From Bacteriovoracaceae bacterium UBA7317 (GTDB lineage: Bacteria > Bdellovibrionota > Bacteriovoracia > Bacteriovoracales > Bacteriovoracaceae), in assembly GCA_002474345.1 (NCBI GenBank), contig DKQD01000101.1:1-47122 (forward strand): a stretch of DNA of 47,122 nucleotides, written 5' to 3'. The translations under genes were made by a program, and so were the position numbers. Position 1 is the stretch's first letter; each line of letters begins with the position of its first letter. The notes below the pieces were generated by a model, which worked only from the letters and a program-made list of their open reading frames with translations, did no database searches and was not told where the DNA came from. Positions 7,540 to 14,642 of the stretch are shown piece by piece.

Positions 7540-9036
7540 CTAATAAAATTCCTTAGGAGTGATTTCATACTTTTCTATTTTTCTTAATAGAGTTTTCTTT
7601 GGTATATTGGCCTTCAAGGCTGTTTGATTAATTTTTCCTCTATTTAGTTTTAATGCATGAACAATAAACTCTTTTTCAAACATTTCTTTTGCGATTTGAA
7701 AGTCCATTTTAATTTCGTTACTTTCACTTTTAGTAGCAAAAACAAAACTGTAGCCTTCGACCTCATTCTCTTTTCTATCACTTTCTAAAACTGAGTTTTG
7801 GATTTCTTCAAAATTAATTTCAGGTGACGGAGCGACTTCTTGATTGGCCAGGTCTTCAATACTTGTTTTTGTTAAACTTGAAGGAAGAGCTGAAGGGTAT
7901 ATTTCATCACTAGTCTCAATTATAAAGGCGTGTTCAATGACATTCCGGAGCTCCCTAATATTTCCAGGCCAACCATATTTAAGAATTAAGTTTCGTGCTT
8001 CTGAGGTAACTCCTTTAATTTCTAAGTGGTGTATATTGTTAAAATATTTTATATAATAGTCCACTAAAAAAGGAATATCAGAAACCCGCTCACGAAGTGG
8101 TGGTAAGTAAACAGGCAGTACATTCAACCTATAAAATAGATCCTCTCTAAATTCCTTTTTCTCAATCATACCTTCAAAGTTTTTATGAGAAGCAGCTATA
8201 ATTCTTACATCAACAGTAATATCACGGTTTGAACCTACCGGGGTAAAAGTTCTTTCTTGGAGGACCCTCAAGAGCTTCACCTGCATACTTGGCGAAACAT
8301 CCCCAATTTCATCTAAGAAAATTGTTCCTCCATCAGCATACTGGAACTTCCCTATCTTTCTCTCATTTGCTCCCGTAAAAGCCCCTTTTTCGTGACCAAA
8401 TAACTCACTTTCAATTAACTCATCAGGAATCGCGGCTAAATTAATCGTGACAAACTTTTCATCTTTACGAGGGCCATTATAATGAATCGCTTTTGCAACA
8501 AGCTCTTTACCTGTTCCAGACTCACCCCTAATTAGAACCGGGGTATTCACCTTAGCAAGTTTAGAAATCACATTAAAAACTTTTTTCATTACGTCAGACT
8601 GGCCAACAAATTTATCTTCAGTGTTTTGGCCAAGTGACAAGCTTGGGGCAGAAAAGGCAGATGTTTCAACTAAGGACCTTGCTTTTAAGGCCCTTTTGAT
8701 CAAGGCAACTAAGTTTTCGGCACTAATAGGCTTTTCAAGATAATTATAGGCACCTTCCTTAACAACTTTAACAGCATCACCTACATTAGAGTATGCAGTT
8801 AAAATAAGTACTATAATTGTTGGATCATACTTTTTTATTTCACTTAATGCTTCTATGCCATCCATCTCAGGCATATTGACATCCATAACGACAAGGTCAT
8901 ATTTTTCTCTGTAAACAGCGCTTATGGCCTGCTTACCATTGTCTGCGACATCTACTTTAAAATGGTGAAACTCTAAAGCTTGTTTAACAGACTCCTGTAA
9001 AACTTTATCATCATCAACTACTAACACCCTATGCAT
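7540..9036 (-). CDS. NtrC-family sigma-54 response regulator
   Basis: Receiver domain (1-120) with the acidic pocket DDD at 8-10, phospho-acceptor Asp52 and Lys102; AAA+ sigma-54 activator domain with Walker A GESGTGKE at 171-178, the sigma-54 contact loop GAFTGA at 218-223, and Walker B TIFLDEIGD; and a C-terminal Fis-type helix-turn-helix (about 455-492, KINQTALKANIPKKTLLRKI). A low-complexity linker of about 60 residues (390-450) separates the AAA+ and DNA-binding parts, longer than usual. All residues for phosphorylation and sigma-54 activation are present, so it should be active. The CHASE2 histidine kinase 24 bp upstream is the obvious partner. Target genes are unknown. Confidence 0.95.
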   Translation of the reverse strand: MHRVLVVDDDKVLQESVKQALEFHHFKVDVADNGKQAISAVYREKYDLVVMDVNMPEMDGIEALSEIKKYDPTIIVLILTAYSNVGDAVKVVKEGAYNYLEKPISAENLVALIKRALKARSLVETSAFSAPSLSLGQNTEDKFVGQSDVMKKVFNVISKLAKVNTPVLIRGESGTGKELVAKAIHYNGPRKDEKFVTINLAAIPDELIESELFGHEKGAFTGANERKIGKFQYADGGTIFLDEIGDVSPSMQVKLLRVLQERTFTPVGSNRDITVDVRIIAASHKNFEGMIEKKEFREDLFYRLNVLPVYLPPLRERVSDIPFLVDYYIKYFNNIHHLEIKGVTSEARNLILKYGWPGNIRELRNVIEHAFIIETSDEIYPSALPSSLTKTSIEDLANQEVAPSPEINFEEIQNSVLESDRKENEVEGYSFVFATKSESNEIKMDFQIAKEMFEKEFIVHALKLNRGKINQTALKANIPKKTLLRKIEKYEITPKEFY

Positions 9037-9060
9037 GTGCCTATCTCCTAAATTTTTAAA

Positions 9061-10965
9061 TCAGACATTTAAAAGCTGAACTTTGAATTGAGTTCCTCTG
9101 CCTAACTCAGATTCCACAGATATTTTTCCACCATGAAGCTCAACAAAATATTTCACTAGATATAAACCTAGCCCAGTTCCTTTAATACTGTGACTAGCAT
9201 CGTTTTTCACTCTATAAAATCTATCAAAAACTCTCTTAATATCGTTCTGTCCTATCCCTACTCCATTATCGATAACTTCGATATAGACCCACTTTTCATC
9301 ATCCCAAGTTTTTATGTCAACAACTTTACCCTTTCCACTGTATTTTATAGCATTTTCGATCAAGTTAGACGCTATGCGCCTAAACAAATTAACGTCTATT
9401 TTTATTGGATAAAGAGGAGCCAACTCGGTGTTAAGTTTAATCTGTTTTCTCTCAGCCTCAAATTTAAAACCTTCGACAACAGAGCTGACTATTTGGTTAA
9501 CATCTTTTGAGGTCTTTTGGAGGTTCAATTTACTAGACTCAATTTTGGTCAAGTCTAGAATTGAAGTAATAAAGTTATTTAACTCCTTAGTTGAATCCAT
9601 AACCATTTTTAAATTATTTTCAATTTCAGCCTGACCTCTAACTTGCATCATAATGATGTCAACCATGCCAGATATTTTGGCTACTGGGGTTTTTAGGTCA
9701 TGGCTCATAAGCGAAATAAAGTTTTGTTTAAGGCTTTCAACCTCTTTAATTAATTTTGCTTCTTCTTGGATTGCAAACCTTGTTTTATATTCTGCAATTG
9801 CCCTAAAAGGTACCCAGATATAGTAGACAATAAATATGGACATGATGAGATGGGTTGTATAAACCCAGAAGCCAAAAATTGAAAATACACAAAAAGAAAA
9901 CAAAAGAATCCCAAACATTAGAGAAATCGTAATTATTAGTCCACTTGTCGGCTGAGCCTTGTTTATAAAAATCGACAAAAACAAAACTATCAATAAAGAA
10001 AAAATATAGGTAAAAGTCTTTGGTATTGGGATAACAGTTTTATTTTCAACCAAAGATTGAATCATAAGACTGTGAAGAAAAATATTGGGTGCTTTGAGGT
10101 TTTCTCGATCAAAAGGAGTAAATGAGTAGTCTCCAGAGTTAGATATATAACTTGGGCCAACAATTACTATTTTATCTTTAAAAAAGCCTTTGGGAAAATT
10201 ACCCACCACAACTTTATGAAATGGAATCTTTATAATTCTTTTATCTTTCTCCATTGGAGAAGACGAGTATCGAAAAGAAACAACAGTAGCATCTAGGTCT
10301 CTTTGGTAAAACGCTCCCTTTAAGTTATGCGATTCTAACTTATTTTTACCTAAAAATTTTCTATACTTGTTAGCAGTCCACATGTGGAGAGTATCATCTC
10401 CAGAAATATTAAGAATAGCTCTTCTTACAACTTTATCTTTTGAAAATTCAAGATCATCTCGATTTAACACTGCCAAAGAATAGCCAAACTCTTTTAAACC
10501 AATGGGTGGATATTGTTCTCCCCAAACATCCATTTTTACACCAAACCTAAAGTAACCTCCTGCAGATTTAAAACTCTCAATGGCCTTCTTAAACTTAATA
10601 AAGTTTTTCCCATCCATTTCTGACTCGGGACCAAGAGGATTTAATAAGTAATTAATTATCTTAGGCTTCTCATTTAAAAACTTGGAAAACAGCCTATGGT
10701 GACTAGCGTAAGTATAGGGATATTGTTCGCCCAAAAACTCATCACTTTCTTCATCCATGGTGATAACCACAATCTGGCTTTTAGAAAAAAAGCCTAAGTC
10801 GTTCCTTACCCTAAAATCATAAAATATCGATTCAAGAGTGCTAAATGGGTATTGGAATGTAAGAAAAACAAAAAATAAAGTGAATAAAAAAGGATAAAGA
10901 GAGTTTGTTTCAATTATCTTAAAGTTAAGGTGTTTTTTGAGCTTTTGAATCATCAACTTCATCAA
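9061..10965 (-). CDS. CHASE2-domain sensor histidine kinase
   Basis: Membrane sensor kinase. One membrane segment (about 23-41) leads to a periplasmic CHASE2 domain (about 45-315; typical closing features are KDKIVIVG at 264-271 and FTPFDRENLKAPN), then three membrane segments (about 316-385). The cytoplasmic part has HisKA with His422 in MSHDLKTP, the N-box NLIENAIKYS (534-543), the G1 box DNGVGIG (566-572) and the G2 box GTGLGL (596-601). All catalytic motifs are intact. The start overlaps the upstream pseudo-M48 gene by 41 bp, so translation is probably coupled; ATGs at codons 1, 2 and 5 are all possible. It should phosphorylate the regulator next door; its signal is unknown. Confidence 0.94.
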   Translation of the reverse strand: MMKLMIQKLKKHLNFKIIETNSLYPFLFTLFFVFLTFQYPFSTLESIFYDFRVRNDLGFFSKSQIVVITMDEESDEFLGEQYPYTYASHHRLFSKFLNEKPKIINYLLNPLGPESEMDGKNFIKFKKAIESFKSAGGYFRFGVKMDVWGEQYPPIGLKEFGYSLAVLNRDDLEFSKDKVVRRAILNISGDDTLHMWTANKYRKFLGKNKLESHNLKGAFYQRDLDATVVSFRYSSSPMEKDKRIIKIPFHKVVVGNFPKGFFKDKIVIVGPSYISNSGDYSFTPFDRENLKAPNIFLHSLMIQSLVENKTVIPIPKTFTYIFSLLIVLFLSIFINKAQPTSGLIITISLMFGILLFSFCVFSIFGFWVYTTHLIMSIFIVYYIWVPFRAIAEYKTRFAIQEEAKLIKEVESLKQNFISLMSHDLKTPVAKISGMVDIIMMQVRGQAEIENNLKMVMDSTKELNNFITSILDLTKIESSKLNLQKTSKDVNQIVSSVVEGFKFEAERKQIKLNTELAPLYPIKIDVNLFRRIASNLIENAIKYSGKGKVVDIKTWDDEKWVYIEVIDNGVGIGQNDIKRVFDRFYRVKNDASHSIKGTGLGLYLVKYFVELHGGKISVESELGRGTQFKVQLLNV

Positions 10966-11773
10966 TAAGAGCCTTAAACCTAGACATAGGTAGCAAACAA
11001 GGTCCTGAGACCGATCTCAACGCATCGTACCTACTGTCTTCTAAAATCGCAAGTCCTTCTATCATCCTTTCCAAAATATCAGCCCTCTTACTTTTCTTAC
11101 TCAAGTTTAATTGAGAGATTTTAAAAATAGCTGAAGCTAATGATCTACCTAAATAACTTTTATTTGCAACCTCCAAATCATCTTCAATAATTTTTGTTGG
11201 TCTCCTAAATATTAAAACATCCATAATTTTAAGTGGATATAGAATAAAAGTTAGAAGAATATTAGTAGCCTTATATAAACTGGATCCTTTTTTCAAAAAA
11301 AGAAGAGGTAGAAAACTTAAGCTCTTCAAAGCCTGAAAAGAAAAGTTAAGTGCAACTTTAGAGCCTCTAGATTTTACACATGTTAAGAAAAGAACTGCCT
11401 CTAATTCTTCATTCGATAAACTTTCTAACAACCTTTTATCCAGGACGAGAATTGAATCGCTAAAAAGTGATTTTAATACATAACAATTACTATAACCTTC
11501 CACTAAATAGACTCTTTTTTCTTTCTGCCTAAAGAGAAGAGAGTATCTATCCAATATATCATTAATAAAATGTTCCTTTTTTAGTGGTTCTGCCTTCAAG
11601 AAAAAAAGCAGCATCCGGTCTCCTAGCCCAAGAACTAAGGCCACAAAACAGGCGAGTAGCCCTAAGATCGCAAGCATTCCATCATTAGGTAATGCCAAAA
11701 AGCCAATGGAAATCGGCACAGAAAATGCTATGCACAAAAATACTACAAGTACAAAGATTTGAATAACTACCAT
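10925..11773 (-). CDS. Membrane protein, M48-peptidase homologue that has lost its zinc site
   Basis: Two N-terminal membrane segments (about 4-24, 33-52) are followed by a region that aligns with M48 (HtpX/Ste24-like) peptidases: RVYLVEGYSNCYVL, then ILVLDKRLLESLSNEELEAVL (reading across 108-128). In active M48 enzymes HExxH follows immediately; here the positions read FLTCVKSR (129-136), so both zinc His residues and the catalytic Glu are gone. The downstream ExxAD element has become EDDLEVA (197-203). It is therefore probably a non-catalytic pseudopeptidase, not a protease. It is the first gene of the operon that continues with the CHASE2 kinase, whose start lies inside it. The M48 ancestry is my inference from motif order; no HExxH is available to prove it. 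Confidence 0.72.
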   Translation of the reverse strand: MVVIQIFVLVVFLCIAFSVPISIGFLALPNDGMLAILGLLACFVALVLGLGDRMLLFFLKAEPLKKEHFINDILDRYSLLFRQKEKRVYLVEGYSNCYVLKSLFSDSILVLDKRLLESLSNEELEAVLFLTCVKSRGSKVALNFSFQALKSLSFLPLLFLKKGSSLYKATNILLTFILYPLKIMDVLIFRRPTKIIEDDLEVANKSYLGRSLASAIFKISQLNLSKKSKRADILERMIEGLAILEDSRYDALRSVSGPCLLPMSRFKALIDEVDDSKAQKTP

Positions 11774-11819
11774 AAAAAATGAACCAACTTGCTTTACTTT
11801 ATTACACTTTACCTATGAA

Positions 11820-11825
11820 ATTATA
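11820..11825 (-). promoter_or_regulatory. Possible -10 for the pseudo-M48/CHASE2/lspA operon
   Basis: Minus strand reads TATAAT, a perfect -10, about 47 bases before the gene start at 11773. The -35 at 17 bases (TAGCTC) is poor. It overlaps the -35 of the plus-strand promoter at 11824-11852, so the two divergent promoters would compete for polymerase. Confidence 0.33.
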
Positions 11826-11852
11826 GACAATACATTGTAAAAGAGCTATAAC
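11824..11852 (+). promoter_or_regulatory. Promoter for the endonuclease-IV-like gene
   Basis: TAGACA (11824-11829), a 17-base spacer and TATAAC (11847-11852), each one base from the sigma-70 consensus. Predicted start near 11859, about 53 bases before the preferred ATG at 11912. Confidence 0.5.
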
Positions 11853-11911
11853 GCATTCAGGCTGAATTATTAATGGACATAGTATCTAACTTTTCAGAAG
11901 GGCTATTTCAC

Positions 11912-12748
11912 ATGAATTTTAACAGACTCCTTTTTGGAACAGCAGGAGTTCCCAACTCAACTCCTCGTAAAAACAACCCTATTGAAGGTGTTAAACAAAT
12001 TCGTGCATTAGATCTTGATTGCATGCAACTCGAGTTTGCGCATGGCGTAAGAATGAAAGAAGAGGTCTCTTCTGGCCTCAGGAAAGCTTCATTTGAATTA
12101 GGTGTTCCTCTGACCTCTCATGGCCCTTATTACATTAACTTAAATGCAAGAGAGCAAGACAAGATTGACTCTTCTGTAGAAAGAATTATTCAAACAGCAA
12201 AAATATCTGACCTATGCGGTGCTGAATCTATGACATTTCATGCTGCATTTTATATGAAAGACTCCCCGTATGACGTATTTGACCTTGTCGAAAAAAGCTT
12301 AAACGTCATTGAGGAAAGACTTGGCAGGCTTGATATTGAAATTGAACTAAGGCCTGAACTGACAGGAAAAACAAGCCAATTTGGCTCTCTTCAAGAACTA
12401 ATTAGCCTGACAAAGTCAGTAAACTCATGTTCTCCATGTATGGACTTCTCCCATTTATTTGCAAGAACAGGAAAGTACAATACATACGAAGAGTTTACTC
12501 ACGTTTTGGAGCGACTTAAGGAAGAACTTGGCAGAGCTGCTCTGGATAATATGCATATTCATATTTCCGGCATCAGTTCAAACTCTAAAGGTGACCTGAA
12601 GCATCTAAACCTTGAAAGTTCAAGCTTCAATTGGCAAGAACTTATTAGGGCATTAAAGGACTTCGATTGTAAGGGTTATATCATCTGCAATAGCCCAAAC
12701 CTTGAAGTTGACGCAAAGATGATGAAGGACTTCTACCTTACTCTCTAA
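11912..12748 (+). CDS. Endonuclease IV / xylose-isomerase-like TIM-barrel protein
   Basis: A 278-residue TIM barrel of the AP endonuclease 2 (Nfo/EndoIV) superfamily, whose members cut DNA at abasic sites using a metal cluster. Visible family features are the early glycine-rich start RLLFGTAGVP, the strand with SHGPYYINL (metal-ligand His region), MTFHAAFY, a conserved Glu in IELRPELTGK, CMDFSHLFAR, and MHIHISG near the C-terminus. It resembles the archaeal-type short EndoIV more than E. coli Nfo, and a sugar isomerase role cannot be excluded. I chose the ATG at 11912 because GAAGGG at 11897-11902 is correctly spaced; the ATG at 11873 has no ribosome site. Its 3' end overlaps the convergent gene by 11 bp. 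Confidence 0.72.
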   Translation: MNFNRLLFGTAGVPNSTPRKNNPIEGVKQIRALDLDCMQLEFAHGVRMKEEVSSGLRKASFELGVPLTSHGPYYINLNAREQDKIDSSVERIIQTAKISDLCGAESMTFHAAFYMKDSPYDVFDLVEKSLNVIEERLGRLDIEIELRPELTGKTSQFGSLQELISLTKSVNSCSPCMDFSHLFARTGKYNTYEEFTHVLERLKEELGRAALDNMHIHISGISSNSKGDLKHLNLESSSFNWQELIRALKDFDCKGYIICNSPNLEVDAKMMKDFYLTL

Positions 12749-13193
12749 TTGCTGACTTTATAAAATAAGAAGAGCTCTCGCATCTCAAAACTGGGACCAT
12801 GAAAGTCACTTCTTTCTTCACAAGGATAACTCCGTAGAGATCTGATTGCAGTAGGTTACTAAGAATTTCAAGTACATAATCCTTGTCATCTTCTTCCCTA
12901 AGAAAGCAAAAAAAATCTCCATGGTTATTTCTCGCCTGGTACAACTCAGAAAAAATAGACCAATTTTTTGGAAAGTCGATTGTCTTATTTCTTAGGGTTA
13001 CTCTGTAACAACCACTTGTTGGCCTGTAGCTCATAATGATTTGTGAGGACTTGTTTTTCTTTATGAAATGCTCTGTTTGTGTCAAAAACTCCCCTTTCAC
13101 TTCATTTTTAAATTGCGATTCCGTGCTCTGGTGGTCAAAGGTTTCCTCTAACAACTGATCAAAGAACTTATTCTCAAAGGGCGTTTTTTCCAT
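12738..13193 (-). CDS. Hypothetical protein, 151 aa
   Basis: Not recognised. A soluble, slightly acidic protein without a signal peptide or membrane segment; the N-terminal third is helical and charged, and the rest is mixed with several aromatic residues and isolated Cys. It is the last gene of a three-gene minus-strand operon (PilZ-like membrane protein, lipoprotein, this gene; gaps 6 and 19 bp), so it probably acts with those two. Its 3' end overlaps the stop of the convergent endonuclease-IV-like gene by 11 bp. The ribosome site is unclear (AAAGG lies almost directly before the ATG). Confidence 0.7.
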   Translation of the reverse strand: MEKTPFENKFFDQLLEETFDHQSTESQFKNEVKGEFLTQTEHFIKKNKSSQIIMSYRPTSGCYRVTLRNKTIDFPKNWSIFSELYQARNNHGDFFCFLREEDDKDYVLEILSNLLQSDLYGVILVKKEVTFMVPVLRCESSSYFIKSAIRE

Positions 13194-13212
13194 ACCTTTT
13201 CTATTCCTAGAT

Positions 13213-13665
13213 TTACTTTATTTTTATGGGACTATTTTCAAAGTAGGTCTTTAAATTTACTATCTTTTCTATCTTCCAAGTATTCTTATTATCTTTCAAT
13301 AGAGACGCTATCTTTTTTGTTTCGACCATATTTTTAATCTTTTTATCCTCATAGACATCATAAGATATAGAGAAAGTTATTGAGCACCTCAAGTCACTAC
13401 ACTTTTTAAAGTTTATCTTAACTTTTTTTTTGGCCAGTTTTTTTTGAAGAAATAAATTTTTAAAGGTTTCATCCGTCATCTTGGAGTATTCTTCAAAAAG
13501 CTCCCCAGTTGTCCTTTTTAATACGTCTTGCCTGGTTAGCTTCCCGGTAAATTGTTTTTGGATAAAGTCTCTTAATACTACTTCAGGGTTATTTTCAGGC
13601 CCAAGACAGGAGCTCAATACGACCATAAATGTTACGAAAAATATCACTTTTTTTCCAATAAACAT
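13213..13665 (-). CDS. Small hypothetical lipoprotein
   Basis: 150 residues with a clear lipoprotein signal: MFIGKKVIFFVTFMVVLSSC, lipobox LSSC, Cys20 as the lipidated residue. The mature part is Lys-rich, with a Cys pair in KKCSDLRCS that may form a disulfide, and predicted beta strands afterwards. No family recognised; the fold hints at a small NTF2-like or DUF-type periplasmic domain but this is a guess. It lies 6 bp after the PilZ-like membrane gene and 19 bp before the 151-aa gene, in one operon. Confidence 0.75.
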   Translation of the reverse strand: MFIGKKVIFFVTFMVVLSSCLGPENNPEVVLRDFIQKQFTGKLTRQDVLKRTTGELFEEYSKMTDETFKNLFLQKKLAKKKVKINFKKCSDLRCSITFSISYDVYEDKKIKNMVETKKIASLLKDNKNTWKIEKIVNLKTYFENSPIKIK

Positions 13666-13671
13666 CTAAAT

Positions 13672-14409
13672 TTATTTCCTTGAATAAAGCGGTGAAAAGC
13701 CTCTATCCCCTATTATTTTAAAAAAGTCATTCCAAGTATATCTACTTTTTTTGGAGTCACCTTCCAAAAGAAACTTTATTCCCTTTCCCCCGTAGTAACT
13801 CGTTACAATTTCTGCCTTTTGGGTAAAAGTTAAACCCTCGTAATCTATTTCAATTGTTAACTTTCCCCTAAAGTCTTGAAGAGCTGGGTCCTCGCTGTAA
13901 AAAAAGCAACCTTCTTGATCCCAGTTTACTATATAACCACTTACTTTCTGGCCACTTTTATTAGAGACAACTTTTCCCCTTAAATCATAATATGTTTTAT
14001 TTCCAATATCATAAGGTGTATAGCTAGGTAGATAAACAGCCTTTTTCAATTCAAACGACCAATTAATATAAAAATAAAATGAAAAAACAATATAGAAAAA
14101 GTTTAATACTAAAATAATTTTATCGAAGTTTTTAAAAAAGAGAAAAAAGCTATAAACAGAAATATGAATAAAAAAAAGTGCCAGAAGAGTTTTCGAATAT
14201 TTCTTTGCTCTAATTATTGAAAAAAAAGAACCAAATAGTAGAATATTTAAAATAGGAAACTCAAAAAATACTTCTTTAAGAGCGTCTATATTAAGCGCCG
14301 ACAAGCCTCGATCAAATGAAATATTTATGTGTAAAAAAAATATAGACAGCAAAAGAAAAATAATCAAATTTTGAGTCACTTCACTATACTTATGAACTTT
14401 TAAACCCAT
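13672..14409 (-). CDS. Membrane protein with C-terminal PilZ-like domain
   Basis: 245 residues. About four membrane segments lie in the N-terminal half (roughly 14-27, 48-63, 70-90, 98-116). The C-terminal ~110 residues look like a PilZ domain, the usual c-di-GMP receptor: an Arg in DLRGKVV, NWDQEGCFF in place of the [D/N]xSxxG motif, and GKGIKFLL at the position of the closing strand. The Ser of the binding motif is Asp here and only one Arg is obvious, so c-di-GMP binding is doubtful. A strong ribosome site (AAGGGAAGG) precedes the ATG. It heads a three-gene operon and is divergent from a ferredoxin; both may use the palindromic promoter at 14437-14452. Confidence 0.6.
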   Translation of the reverse strand: MGLKVHKYSEVTQNLIIFLLLSIFFLHINISFDRGLSALNIDALKEVFFEFPILNILLFGSFFSIIRAKKYSKTLLALFFIHISVYSFFLFFKNFDKIILVLNFFYIVFSFYFYINWSFELKKAVYLPSYTPYDIGNKTYYDLRGKVVSNKSGQKVSGYIVNWDQEGCFFYSEDPALQDFRGKLTIEIDYEGLTFTQKAEIVTSYYGGKGIKFLLEGDSKKSRYTWNDFFKIIGDRGFSPLYSRK

Positions 14410-14436
14410 TTTTCCTTCCCTTTAGATCTCCACGTT

Positions 14437-14452
14437 TCTGATTATAATCAGA
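14437..14452. promoter_or_regulatory. 16-bp perfect palindrome forming a two-way -10 promoter/operator
   Basis: TCTGATTATAATCAGA is a perfect inverted repeat without a spacer. It contains TATAAT on both strands: plus 14443-14448 and minus 14446-14441. The plus -10 lies 8 bases before the ferredoxin ATG, which predicts a leaderless transcript, and that gene has no ribosome site. The minus -10 lies about 32 bases before the PilZ-like gene, leaving room for its strong ribosome site. No good -35 is seen on either side. It could also be an operator for an Fe- or redox-sensing dimer; the AT-rich dyad is reminiscent of Fur/PerR boxes but is not a match I can claim. Confidence 0.55.
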
Positions 14453-14456
14453 TTAT

Positions 14457-14642
14457 ATGACTGTTAATTTAGAAATAACCTCTTTATGCACATCATGTGA
14501 CGCATGTCGAATCATCTGCCCAGAAGAGTCTATTTTAAAAGTTGATCAAAACTATGTCATAGAAAACTGGTCCTGTACTTTATGCCATATCTGTATAGAA
14601 GTTTGCCCCATCGATTGTATTAAAATCAAAAACCTACTATAA
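14457..14642 (+). CDS. Small 2[4Fe-4S] ferredoxin
   Basis: A 61-residue bacterial-type ferredoxin with two complete motifs, CTSCDACRIICP and CTLCHICIEVCP, and almost nothing else. It is a cytoplasmic low-potential electron carrier; the partner is unknown. The ATG has no ribosome site, and a perfect -10 ends 8 bases upstream, so it is probably translated from a leaderless message. Its last 6 bases overlap the 3' end of the convergent murU-like gene. Confidence 0.9.
   Translation: MTVNLEITSLCTSCDACRIICPEESILKVDQNYVIENWSCTLCHICIEVCPIDCIKIKNLL

Noticed and set aside
7010..11911. Sigma-54 (-24/-12) promoters near the NtrC-type regulator
   Set aside because: No GG-N10-GC pair in a TGGCAC/TTGC context was found in the intergenic stretches read.
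11912..12748. Sugar isomerase/epimerase as the function of the TIM-barrel gene
   Set aside because: The His- and Glu-bearing strand ends fit endonuclease IV better, though the superfamily is shared and this is not fully excluded.
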